A DNA stretch of 14,239 nt. Source: an uncultured Eubacterium sp. (GTDB lineage Bacteria; Bacillota_A; Clostridia; Lachnospirales; Lachnospiraceae). Made by a program: the position numbers and the translations under genes. Under the pieces are notes generated by a model, which did not search any database, was not told where the DNA came from, and saw nothing but the letters and a program-made list of their open reading frames with translations. Shown here piece after piece: positions 5,915-13,270 of this stretch. Where the stretch lies: NCBI GenBank assembly GCA_948468465.1, contig CAOKJJ010000137.1, positions 1 to 14,239 of the forward strand, given 5' to 3'. Every line of letters starts with the position of its first letter. Within the stretch, counting starts at the first letter, position 1.

Positions 5915-7506
5915 TTGCAGACGATGAATATTGGACAAGGGAAAAGCTCCGGAAGATGATTGAATGGGATGAATACGAGCTGGAGCTGCTGCCGCTGGCA
6001 AGTGACGGAGAAGAAGTGCTGGCGCGGATGGAACAGCACAGGCCGGATATTCTGATTACAGATATTAATATGCCGTTTTTAAATGGTGTGGAGCTATTGG
6101 AAGAGGTACAGAAATTGTATCCGGATGTCATTACATTTGTGATCAGCGGTTATAATGATTTTGAATATGTAAAGGGCGCGTTTCTGGCAGGCTCGATCAA
6201 TTATCTGATGAAGCCGGTTAGTAAGATTGACCTGGTGAACGCGATTATCAAGGCACTGGAGATTATTCAGGAAAGGCGTTCACTAAAAGCGCAGGAAGCT
6301 AAAAAAAAGCTGGAGTTTTCCAAGGCGGCATCCCTGATGCAGGACAGGGAATTTTCTCAGCTTCTGGAGCATAAAGACATGCTGTCTGTGCCGTATGCTG
6401 CCAGCTTTGGCCTGGATGCTGCCGGGCTGAGCCTTACACTGATTAAGATACATAATATGTCCTATCTGATGAAGGAATGCGGCTATGACATGAACCTGAT
6501 TTCAGTAAAGACAAAAAACCGTATTCGGGATGTCATAGGGGCAGGCGCATTGATGGTATTTAATTATATTTACAGATCAAATGAATTCCTTATTGTATCG
6601 GAAATTGAGCGTGAAACGCTTGTGCCGCTTATAAAAAGGCTGTTGGAGGAACTCTGCGGCTGGACCCAGTCTGTGATTACAATTGTAACAAGCAGTCATA
6701 TTTACTCTCTGGACAACATACAGCAGGCTTATGTTCAGGCTATCTCACTTTTGATGACGAGGAAATTTACATCAGAAAGCTGCTTGATTACAGCAAATCC
6801 AGACAATCAGGCAGGCGGTGGGGAGGTGAACAGCCGTTTTTCGGAGATACAGGCCAAAGAGCTGCGTACGCTGTTAAAGTCCGGCAACCAACGGGGGATT
6901 TACGAACTTGTATTTGAAAAAACTGGCATACGCAAATGCAAAGAAGAGGCATGGAGCTATCTGGAAGTGCGCCAGACTGTTAAACGTGTATGTAATATCC
7001 TGTCAGAAGAAGCGGAAAAAGCTCTGTCGCCGGAAGAACTGCTGCAGGCGGAAAGCATGGCAGAGATGGCGGATAAAGCGGTCGAACTGTTGGACGACGT
7101 GTATCTGTGTGAGGTGACAGAGACGATGATTGACAGTGTGCTGGCGGCAGGCACGGATGATGCGGCGGATACTATGCAGGAAACGGTCCGTCAGGCGGCG
7201 GTTTATGTAGATGAGCATTATTTTGAAACACTGACGCTTTCCGGGCTTTCGGAGCAATTTCATGTAGAGCACTCCTATTTTTCCAAACTGTTTAAGAAAT
7301 TAACAGGTGAAACACTGATGATGTACATTGCAAAGCTTCGGATCCGCAAAGCGAAAGAATATATGAAGGAAAATGCTGGAAGCCTGACAGAGATCGCGTT
7401 TATGGTAGGCTATGATGACTACACGTATTTTAATAAAGTGTTCCGCAAACTGACGGGCGTAAGCCCGCGGGATTATAAGAAAAGCCTTGAGCTGGCCGGT
7501 TTCTAA
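5890..7506 (+). CDS. YesN-like response regulator with C-terminal AraC DNA-binding domain
   Basis: The product has 538 residues and starts at GTG 5890. GGAGGAGG (5872-5879) lies 10 nt upstream, inside the kinase gene, so the two are translationally linked. The receiver domain (about 5-125) has D11/D12, the phosphoacceptor D58 in ILITDINMPFLNG, S86 in VISGYND and K108-P109. The middle (about 130-425) has no motif recognised here, as is common in this group. The last 110 residues are an AraC double helix-turn-helix. The segments LTLSGLSEQFHVEHSYFSKL and GSLTEIAFMVGYDDYTYFNK are the two recognition units, and the protein ends FRKLTGVSPRDYKKS. After phosphorylation by the kinase it probably activates the sugar-transport operon that starts 95 bases downstream. 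The stop codon lies within the terminator loop. Confidence 0.93.
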   Translation: MGERYKVLIADDEYWTREKLRKMIEWDEYELELLPLASDGEEVLARMEQHRPDILITDINMPFLNGVELLEEVQKLYPDVITFVISGYNDFEYVKGAFLAGSINYLMKPVSKIDLVNAIIKALEIIQERRSLKAQEAKKKLEFSKAASLMQDREFSQLLEHKDMLSVPYAASFGLDAAGLSLTLIKIHNMSYLMKECGYDMNLISVKTKNRIRDVIGAGALMVFNYIYRSNEFLIVSEIERETLVPLIKRLLEELCGWTQSVITIVTSSHIYSLDNIQQAYVQAISLLMTRKFTSESCLITANPDNQAGGGEVNSRFSEIQAKELRTLLKSGNQRGIYELVFEKTGIRKCKEEAWSYLEVRQTVKRVCNILSEEAEKALSPEELLQAESMAEMADKAVELLDDVYLCEVTETMIDSVLAAGTDDAADTMQETVRQAAVYVDEHYFETLTLSGLSEQFHVEHSYFSKLFKKLTGETLMMYIAKLRIRKAKEYMKENAGSLTEIAFMVGYDDYTYFNKVFRKLTGVSPRDYKKSLELAGF

Positions 7507-7525
7507 AAAGGCCAGCTTTTTTTTT
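7490..7525 (+). terminator. Rho-independent terminator after the YesN-like regulator
   Basis: An 8-bp stem is formed by AGCTGGCC (7490-7497) and GGCCAGCT (7510-7517), followed by an uninterrupted T run to 7525. The left arm is coding sequence and the loop contains the stop codon (7504-7506). It separates transcription of the regulators from that of the transport genes. Confidence 0.88.
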
Positions 7526-7560
7526 CAAGATTTTCCTAACAGATGCCAGGAGATTCGAAT

Positions 7561-7566
7561 TATAAT
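7561..7566 (+). promoter_or_regulatory. -10 element for the sugar-transport/alpha-galactosidase operon
   Basis: A perfect TATAAT lies 36 bases after the terminator T run. The best -35 candidate, CTAACA at 7536-7541, matches four of six bases with a long 19-bp spacing, as expected for a promoter that needs an activator such as the AraC-type regulator encoded just upstream. The leader would be about 30 nt and contains AAAAGGAGG (7585-7593). No catabolite-repression (cre) site was recognised by eye. Confidence 0.6.
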
Positions 7567-7601
7567 GAACTTACTCAAAATATTAAAAGGAGGATATGAA
7601 A

Positions 7602-8972
7602 ATGAAAAGAAAGCTAGCAAGTGTAGTATTGGCAGCAGCAATGCTGACAGGAGCGTTGGCCGGATGTGGGAGTACAGGCTCCGGGAGCGGCGAGCAGGAG
7701 AGTACAAAAACGGACGACAGTGCGCAGGGAGGCACGGAAACGGACGATAATGCGCAGGGGAGCGATACGGGAACCGATGGCGCGGATGTGTCGGCTTCGG
7801 ATGAACCGGTTACGCTGACAGTCCTGGCAGGACAGTCGACGACAGATGCCGGGATTGAGGATATGATTGATGAAGCACTGGCTGAAAAGTATCCGAATAT
7901 TACGCTGGAATGGGAATGTGTGGACTGGGGAAATGATTTCCAGCCGAAAATGCAGCAGTATCTGCAGTCCGGGCTTCCGGATATTATGATCGGGAAAGCA
8001 CAGGATGTGGCTACCTATGCCCCGCAGGGCGTTCTGGCAGAGATTGACAGTACATATCTGGATCGTGGCCTGGATGCGGCGAGGGAAAATGTAACGATCG
8101 ACGGAAAGACATACGGCATGGTATACAATGCGCTTTATCAGGGCGTTTACTATAATAAGGATATGTTTGCAGAAAATAACTGGGAAGTTCCTAAGACACA
8201 GGAAGATCTGCAGAAAATCATTGACGACTGCAAAGCAAAAAATATTATCCCGTTTGCCAGCCATATGGTTGATACATGGTCAATCGGAAATGTAACGATG
8301 CAGTTTATGATGAACGATGTGTTCAATAAAATCCCTGACTGGGGAGAACAGTTCAGGGATGGAAAGATCAGCTTTTCAGACAGCGAAGAGATGCAGACAG
8401 CTTATCAGTACAATCAGCTGATTTTTGACAATACGTTTGAAGATACGTTTTCTACCGAGCAGACAGATTGTGACGCTAGGATGGTTACAGGAGAAGCGGC
8501 CATGAAAGTTTCCGGTTCGTGGTCGATCCAGAATTTCCTGGATATTGATGAAAGCTTTAACTTTGGGATTTTCCCGTTCCCGAACCAGACGGGCGATTCC
8601 AAACTGATTTTCGAGCCGAATATTACAGTTATGACAAGCGCCCAGACTGAGCATCAGGACGCAGTGAACAATGTGCTGGATGTGCTTACGTCAGACAAGG
8701 ACCTTGCGGTTGAGATCTATAATTATACAAAAACGGCTTCTATGTTAAAAGATATCTCCCCGACGTTTACAAACCCAAGCCAGGAAGATATTGATAAATA
8801 CGCGTCGGACGGCAATATCGTAGATGTAACACTCGGCAACAACCAGCTTGTATGGGGCGGCTTCCAGGAGGAAAATGCAAAAGACGTTGCGGCATGGCTG
8901 CAAGGGCAGGAAAGCTTTGAGGATGCTTTAAAGGCATCGGACGGCAGGAAAGAATCCAGCAGCGCGAATTAA
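7602..8972 (+). CDS. Extracellular solute-binding lipoprotein of a CUT1 sugar ABC transporter
   Basis: The ATG at 7602 is preferred over the ATG at 7596 because AAAAGGAGG ends at 7593, giving spacings of 8 and 2 nt respectively. The product has 456 residues. A type II signal peptide (MKRKLASVVLAAAMLTGALA) ends in the lipobox L-A-G-C with Cys22 as the lipidated residue. A low-complexity, acidic Thr/Asp/Gly linker follows (about 23-62), partly made by a tandem repeat. The mature part is a family 1 (MalE/MsmE-like) binding protein: VTLTVLAGQSTTDAGIEDMI at its start, later GLPDIMIGKAQDVATYAPQG, GVYYNKDMFAENNWEVPKTQ and TGEAAMKVSGSWSIQNFL, all typical positions in the family. It is anchored to the outer face of the membrane and hands sugar to the two permeases encoded next. 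A raffinose/melibiose-type ligand is inferred from the alpha-galactosidase in the same operon. Confidence 0.92.
   Translation: MKRKLASVVLAAAMLTGALAGCGSTGSGSGEQESTKTDDSAQGGTETDDNAQGSDTGTDGADVSASDEPVTLTVLAGQSTTDAGIEDMIDEALAEKYPNITLEWECVDWGNDFQPKMQQYLQSGLPDIMIGKAQDVATYAPQGVLAEIDSTYLDRGLDAARENVTIDGKTYGMVYNALYQGVYYNKDMFAENNWEVPKTQEDLQKIIDDCKAKNIIPFASHMVDTWSIGNVTMQFMMNDVFNKIPDWGEQFRDGKISFSDSEEMQTAYQYNQLIFDNTFEDTFSTEQTDCDARMVTGEAAMKVSGSWSIQNFLDIDESFNFGIFPFPNQTGDSKLIFEPNITVMTSAQTEHQDAVNNVLDVLTSDKDLAVEIYNYTKTASMLKDISPTFTNPSQEDIDKYASDGNIVDVTLGNNQLVWGGFQEENAKDVAAWLQGQESFEDALKASDGRKESSSAN
7707..7759 (+). repeat. 30-bp-period direct repeat in the lipoprotein linker
   Basis: ACGGACGACAGTGCGCAGGG (7710-7729) recurs with 18 of 20 matches at 7740-7759, a period of 30 bp. 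In protein it gives TDDSAQGGTE followed by TDDNAQGSDT. It lies in the unstructured tether between the lipidated cysteine and the binding domain, so gain or loss of a unit would change tether length without a frameshift. Confidence 0.7.
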
Positions 8973-8999
8973 TGAACTGAATTCGATAGGTAAGCTGCG

Positions 9000-9033
9000 G
9001 GCCGGTATACTGCTGGTATACCGGCCTTGTTTT
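9000..9033 (+). terminator. Intercistronic hairpin after the binding-protein gene (partial terminator or mRNA stabiliser)
   Basis: A perfect 11-bp stem, GGCCGGTATAC (9000-9010) with GTATACCGGCC (9016-9026), has a 5-nt loop TGCTG and is followed by TTGTTTTA. It lies 27 bases after the binding-protein stop and 36 bases before the first permease ATG. The U tract is interrupted, so partial read-through is likely. In ABC-transporter operons such hairpins commonly let the binding protein be made in excess over the permeases. Confidence 0.72.
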
Positions 9034-9068
9034 ATTAACCGGCAAATGGGACAGAAAAGAGGAAAAAA

Positions 9069-9956
9069 ATGAAAAAAAACAATGCAAGCATGCAAAATAA
9101 GCTGTATTTTCAGTATTTGGCATTGGTACTGCCTGGATTTATCATATTTACAATCGGGCTGATTATTCCGTTGATTCTTGCGTTCCGTTATTCTTTGACG
9201 AGCTGGAACGGCATGACGGCAGAAAAACCGTTTGTAGGATTTCAGAATTATATTGACCTGTTTCATGACAGGGAATTTTTGGACAGCTGGTGGTTTACGC
9301 TAAAATTTACAATCGGGAACACGATCATACAAAATGCTGTGGCGCTGCTTTTTGCGGTAGCGTTGGACAGCGGGATTAAAGCGCAGAAAATATACCGTAC
9401 GGCATTTTTTGTCCCATGTCTGATCAGTGCGGTTATTGTAGGTTTTGTCTGGCTGAAGATGTTTTCTAATGTATTGCCTGCAGTGAATGACGCACTTGGG
9501 ACAAATTTTGATTTTCTTTTGTTTGGTAATCCAAAGACTGTACTGAGCGGACTTTTGATTGCAAATAACTGGCAGTGGATTGGTTATTGGATGCTTATCT
9601 ATCTGGCAGGTCTGCAGAGCGTTCCGGCAGAACTGTATGAAGCGGCCAGAGTGGACGGCGCAGGGGCAGTTAAGCGTTTCTTCCATGTGACAATCCCGAT
9701 GCTGGCCCCTGCTATTACTATATGTGTAGTCGGGATTACGACCGGATCCCTGAAAGTCTATGATCTGCTCGTTTCTTCTACCAAAGGAGGTCCGGGAAGG
9801 GCATCAACCTCTGTTATTTATAAAACATATACAACTGCGATCAACGGGCGCCAGTATGGATATGGATCGGCAATGACGGTAACGCTGATTGCGGCGCTGC
9901 TGCTGGTAGCGTTGATTCAGGTAAAAGGATTAAAGAGCAGGGAGGTGCAGGCATAA
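9069..9956 (+). CDS. CUT1 sugar ABC transporter permease, first subunit (MalF/LacF/MsmF-like)
   Basis: The product has 295 residues. AAGAGG (9057-9062) lies 6 nt before the ATG. It is an integral membrane protein with about six helices, the first at about 16-40 (LALVLPGFIIFTIGLIIPLI), and a periplasmic-type segment FRYSLTSWNGMTAEKPFVGF that is characteristic of the family. The EAA loop, which docks the ATPase, is ELYEAARVDGAGAVKRFF (about 188-205) followed by IPMLAP. It ends ALIQVKGLKSREVQA. It forms the channel with the second permease; the stop TAA shares its last base with the next ATG (TAATG). No ATP-binding subunit is encoded in the window, so a shared MsmX-type ATPase is expected. Substrate choice cannot be read from the permease itself. 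Confidence 0.93.
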   Translation: MKKNNASMQNKLYFQYLALVLPGFIIFTIGLIIPLILAFRYSLTSWNGMTAEKPFVGFQNYIDLFHDREFLDSWWFTLKFTIGNTIIQNAVALLFAVALDSGIKAQKIYRTAFFVPCLISAVIVGFVWLKMFSNVLPAVNDALGTNFDFLLFGNPKTVLSGLLIANNWQWIGYWMLIYLAGLQSVPAELYEAARVDGAGAVKRFFHVTIPMLAPAITICVVGITTGSLKVYDLLVSSTKGGPGRASTSVIYKTYTTAINGRQYGYGSAMTVTLIAALLLVALIQVKGLKSREVQA

Positions 9957-10858
9957 TGGCAGAAACGAACAGAAAGGCAGCCGGCAGGATAAGAGTTTGG
10001 AAGAAAAAAGACGAAGACTTGCCGTCCAATACGCCGTATACAAAAGAAACACTGATTACCCAGATCATTATGACTGTATTTGCGGTATTATTTATCGCGC
10101 CGATTGTTATTATCCTGAATTACTCTTTTAAGAGTAAAAAGGAACTGTATCTGGGCAGCCCGCTGTCTTTGCCGCAGTCTTTCAATCTGGACAATTACGC
10201 GAAGGCATTTGACAAGCTGAATATGAGATATACGTTCCTGAATACATTTTTTTATACGGCATGCAGTGTTGTGATTCTGGCGCTGTTATGCGGGACGACC
10301 GCATGGGCCATTGCCAGATGCAAAAAGAAGTTTTTCAAGTTTGCTTACGTTTATTTTATTATCGGCATACTCATCCCGTACCAGGCGCTGTTTCTGCCGA
10401 TCTACACGATCGGTTATAAGATGCATCTGACAAATACGAGATTCGGAATTATTTTTATGTATGTGGCTACGGGAATTTCATTCGGTGTGTTTCTGATGAA
10501 CAGTTTTATGAGCACGGTTCCGATTGAACTGGAAGAGTCAGCGCGCATTGACGGCTGTTCGGTGTTTAAGACCTATTTTCTTGTAGTGCTGCCTTTGTTA
10601 AAACCAGCGATGGCTACGCTGATTGTCATGCAGTCTTTCCAGATCTGGAATGATTATCTGCTGGCAAGCCTTTATGTAAGCAAAAAGCAGCTGAAAACGC
10701 TGACGGTGGCTATTCAGTCGCTGTTCTCCGCACAGAGCAGTGATTATACGACGGCGATGGCGGCAATTGTCATTTCTGTACTCCCGATTGCGGTTTTATT
10801 TATGTTCCTGCAGAAATATTTTATCAAAGGTATGACCGTCGGCGCGGTGAAAGGTTAA
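9956..10858 (+). CDS. CUT1 sugar ABC transporter permease, second subunit (MalG/LacG/MsmG-like)
   Basis: The product has 300 residues. Its ATG overlaps the stop of the first permease by one base, with GGGAGG upstream at 9940-9945. A hydrophilic, Lys/Arg-rich N-terminal tail of about 32 residues precedes the first helix (about 33-56), and about six helices are expected. Family marks are NYSFKSKKELYLGSPLSLPQ after helix 1, the EAA loop PIELEESARIDGCSVFKTYF (189-208) with LPLLKPAM, and the C-terminal signature QKYFIKGMTVGAVKG, which is nearly invariant in MalG-type proteins. It pairs with the preceding permease. The next gene starts 15 bases after its stop, so it is co-transcribed with the alpha-galactosidase. 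Confidence 0.94.
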   Translation: MAETNRKAAGRIRVWKKKDEDLPSNTPYTKETLITQIIMTVFAVLFIAPIVIILNYSFKSKKELYLGSPLSLPQSFNLDNYAKAFDKLNMRYTFLNTFFYTACSVVILALLCGTTAWAIARCKKKFFKFAYVYFIIGILIPYQALFLPIYTIGYKMHLTNTRFGIIFMYVATGISFGVFLMNSFMSTVPIELEESARIDGCSVFKTYFLVVLPLLKPAMATLIVMQSFQIWNDYLLASLYVSKKQLKTLTVAIQSLFSAQSSDYTTAMAAIVISVLPIAVLFMFLQKYFIKGMTVGAVKG

Positions 10859-10873
10859 AAAGGTGGAAATGCA

Positions 10874-12985
10874 ATGAGACAGTTATTAAAAGAATATATT
10901 TTGGGAGATATGGCCGCAAGGTATGAAACAGATGAGGAAAAGCATGTAGGGCTGACCTTGTATCCTGCCATAAAACCGCTGCCGGTCATCGACAAACAGG
11001 AAGCGCTGGACAGTCTTGTGCAGCTGAAAATCACCGGCGATGCGGCGGAAGGATGCTACGCGCCCGGAAATACCATGCGCAACAGTGAATCCGTAAAAAA
11101 TATGAAATACCAGGACCAGACGGCAGACAGCAGTGAAGAAGGCATAGAGATTATTACCGTGCTGGCTGACGGGCGCGGCTGCCAGGTTTTCCATCATTTG
11201 TACTGGAAACAGAACGCCCCGTATCTGCGTATTTTTTGCGAATTTCAAAATAACGGTCATAAGATGGTACAGCTGGAGATGTTTTCCAGCTTTTCCATCG
11301 AAAGGCTCTCCCCTTACCTGGAGGGCGACGGTCATGAATGCCTTACGGTCCACCGCCTGCGCAGCCGCTGGAGTCAGGAAGGATGCCTGGAGTCCCTCCC
11401 GATAGAGAAGCTGCAGCTGGATACCTGCTGGAATATGGATTCTGTCAGATGTGAGAGGTTCGGTCAGGTGGGTTCCCTTCCGGTTAATAACTTCTTTCCG
11501 TTTGTAATGGTGCAGGATACGGCAAACAATGTATTCTGGGGTGCGCAGCTGTGCCACGGCGCTTCCTGGCAGATGGAGCTGTTCCGCAAGGATGAGAACT
11601 TTGCTGTCAGCGGAGGGATGGCGGATTGGGAATTTGGCCATTGGAAAAAGCAGATAAAACCAGGGGAATCGTTCCGGTCGCCGGACGCAGTGCTGACGGT
11701 ATGCCAGACGGATTCTGTGGATATTGCAGCAGACCGTCTGGTGCAGGCACAGAAAGAATCGCTGGACAATCTGCCTGAAACAGAGCAGGAGCTGCCGATT
11801 GTCTTCAATGAATATTGTACGACCTGGGGGAATCCTTCCCATGAGAATATTGTAAAAATATTGGATGCAGTGAAAGGAAAAGGATTTACGTATTTTGTTA
11901 TTGACTGCGGCTGGTATAAACAGGATGGGGTCCCATGGGATATCAGCATGGGTGATTATCAGGTCTCAGAATCCCTGTTTCCGGACGGGCTGGAAAAAAC
12001 GGTAGCGGCGGTGAAAGAAGCCGGATTAAAGCCGGGAATCTGGTTTGAGTTTGAAAACGTGGGACCTGCTGCAGAAGCGTTCGGCAATACGGAGCATTTG
12101 CTCAAGCTTGACGGATATCCGCTGACGACAAGCCGGAGAAGGTTCTGGGATATGAACGACCCATGGGTACTTCAATATCTGGATGAACGGCTGATTGGTA
12201 TGTTAAAGCATTATGGATTTGAATATTTAAAGGTGGATTATAATGATACGATCGGCATTGGCTGCGATGGGTGCGAATCACCGGGAGAAGGGCTGCGCAG
12301 GCAGATCCAGGCTACACAGGGTTATTTCCATAAAATAGCGGAGCAGATTCCAGGGATTGTCATTGAAAACTGTGCATCCGGTGGGCACAGGCTGGAGCCA
12401 GGCTTTTTGTCGCTTTCCAGCATGGCTTCCTTTTCGGACGCCCATGAATGTGAAGAAATACCGATTATTGCGGCAAACCTTCACCGAACTGTCCTTCCAC
12501 AGAAGAGCCAGATCTGGGCAGTTATCCGCAGGACGGATTCTAAGAAACGGATTGCGTATTCCATCATCAGTACATTTCTGGGACGGATGTGCCTGTCTGG
12601 GGATGTTACGGATCTTACCAAAGAGCAGTGGAAAGTGATTGATGCAGGCATTGCGTTCTACCGAAGCGTTTATCAAGTAATAAAAGACGGTACAAGCTTC
12701 CGGTACGGGCCGCAGATTTCCTGTATTCGCCATCCGCAGGGGTGGCAGGGAGTATTCCGCTTGGGAAAGCAGGGGAAGGGGCTTGCTGTGATCCATACAT
12801 TTGACGGCAAACTGCCGGAATGGCTGGAAATGGCATTGCCGTGCGGCTGGAAGTACAGTATCGAAGAGATATACAGTGATACGCAGGAAAATGTCTGCAT
12901 GGAAGACAATGTTCTGAAATACCAGCCACAGGAAAACAGGAAGGCATTGGCTGTCCGATTTGCGGCAGAACTTCCAACGGGCTGA
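10874..12985 (+). CDS. GH36-type alpha-galactosidase (cytoplasmic)
   Basis: The product has 703 residues, a usual length for bacterial GH36 enzymes, with no signal peptide, so it should act on imported sugar. AAAGGTGG (about 10858-10865) lies 8 nt before the ATG. An N-terminal beta-rich domain (about 1-290) is followed by the catalytic barrel (about 300-610) and a C-terminal beta domain. The barrel shows VFNEYCTTWGNP (310-321), FVIDCGWY (341-348), KPGIWFEFENVGP (386-398), FWDMNDPWV (424-432), YLKVDYND (451-458, with D455 as likely nucleophile), ENCASGGHRLEPG (498-510) and SFSDAHE (519-525, with D522 as likely acid/base). The nucleophile motif is KVDYN rather than the common KWDMN, so this is a divergent branch. 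It should release terminal alpha-galactose from raffinose- or melibiose-type sugars; alpha-N-acetylgalactosaminidase activity, known within GH36, is possible. It is the last gene of the operon. Confidence 0.88.
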   Translation: MRQLLKEYILGDMAARYETDEEKHVGLTLYPAIKPLPVIDKQEALDSLVQLKITGDAAEGCYAPGNTMRNSESVKNMKYQDQTADSSEEGIEIITVLADGRGCQVFHHLYWKQNAPYLRIFCEFQNNGHKMVQLEMFSSFSIERLSPYLEGDGHECLTVHRLRSRWSQEGCLESLPIEKLQLDTCWNMDSVRCERFGQVGSLPVNNFFPFVMVQDTANNVFWGAQLCHGASWQMELFRKDENFAVSGGMADWEFGHWKKQIKPGESFRSPDAVLTVCQTDSVDIAADRLVQAQKESLDNLPETEQELPIVFNEYCTTWGNPSHENIVKILDAVKGKGFTYFVIDCGWYKQDGVPWDISMGDYQVSESLFPDGLEKTVAAVKEAGLKPGIWFEFENVGPAAEAFGNTEHLLKLDGYPLTTSRRRFWDMNDPWVLQYLDERLIGMLKHYGFEYLKVDYNDTIGIGCDGCESPGEGLRRQIQATQGYFHKIAEQIPGIVIENCASGGHRLEPGFLSLSSMASFSDAHECEEIPIIAANLHRTVLPQKSQIWAVIRRTDSKKRIAYSIISTFLGRMCLSGDVTDLTKEQWKVIDAGIAFYRSVYQVIKDGTSFRYGPQISCIRHPQGWQGVFRLGKQGKGLAVIHTFDGKLPEWLEMALPCGWKYSIEEIYSDTQENVCMEDNVLKYQPQENRKALAVRFAAELPTG

Positions 12986-13032
12986 ATGCAGGAATGTAAT
13001 TAATACAAGCCACCTACCACAGATGGAAAAGA

Positions 13033-13066
13033 GCAGGAAATCTGAAAAGGTTATCCTGCCTTTTTT
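13033..13066 (+). terminator. Rho-independent terminator after the alpha-galactosidase gene
   Basis: A 6-bp stem, GCAGGA (13033-13038) with TCCTGC (13054-13059), is followed one base later by six T residues (13061-13066). The loop is rather long (15 nt) and AT-rich, so the strength is moderate. It lies 48 bases after the stop codon. Confidence 0.65.
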
Positions 13067-13091
13067 ATGCCCGGAATCCAGGAGGAAAGAG

Positions 13092-13121
13092 ATTGTAAAG
13101 TTTTACAATTTATTATACAAT
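13092..13121 (+). promoter_or_regulatory. Palindromic operator candidate overlapping a possible promoter upstream of the LysR gene
   Basis: ATTGTAAA-GT-TTTACAAT (13092-13109) is a perfect 8-bp dyad with a 2-bp centre. TTGTAA (13094-13099), inside it, can serve as a -35 box with TACAAT (13116-13121, five of six matches) at 16-bp spacing. A regulator bound to the dyad would cover the -35. The arrangement suits autoregulation by the LysR protein encoded 150 bases downstream, but the dyad centre is shorter than the classical T-N11-A LysR box, so another regulator is possible. Confidence 0.45.
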
Positions 13122-13270
13122 GATTAATACAAATAATGAGTGATAAACAGGAAGATTATGGAATCTTATGCAGTTGAACTACGCAAAAGGAACCGATATT
13201 TTGTGCTGAAAAATTCCAGTGGAAACATTTAAAATACATAGATGATATAGGAGATATATAGAAAACATAT

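Noticed and set aside
10886..11842. Long - strand open frame opposite the alpha-galactosidase gene
   Set aside because: Antisense shadow: no ribosome site or recognisable domain, while the + strand encodes a complete GH36 enzyme.
13067..13123. 18-codon frame from ATG 13067 after the terminator T run
   Set aside because: No ribosome site before it, no recognisable sequence, overlaps the terminator tail and the palindrome.
13158..13232. 24-codon open frame (MESYAVELRKRN...) with AGGAAG 5 nt upstream, in the LysR leader
   Set aside because: Too short to support as a gene from one sequence; no recognisable motif. Mentioned only as a possible leader frame.
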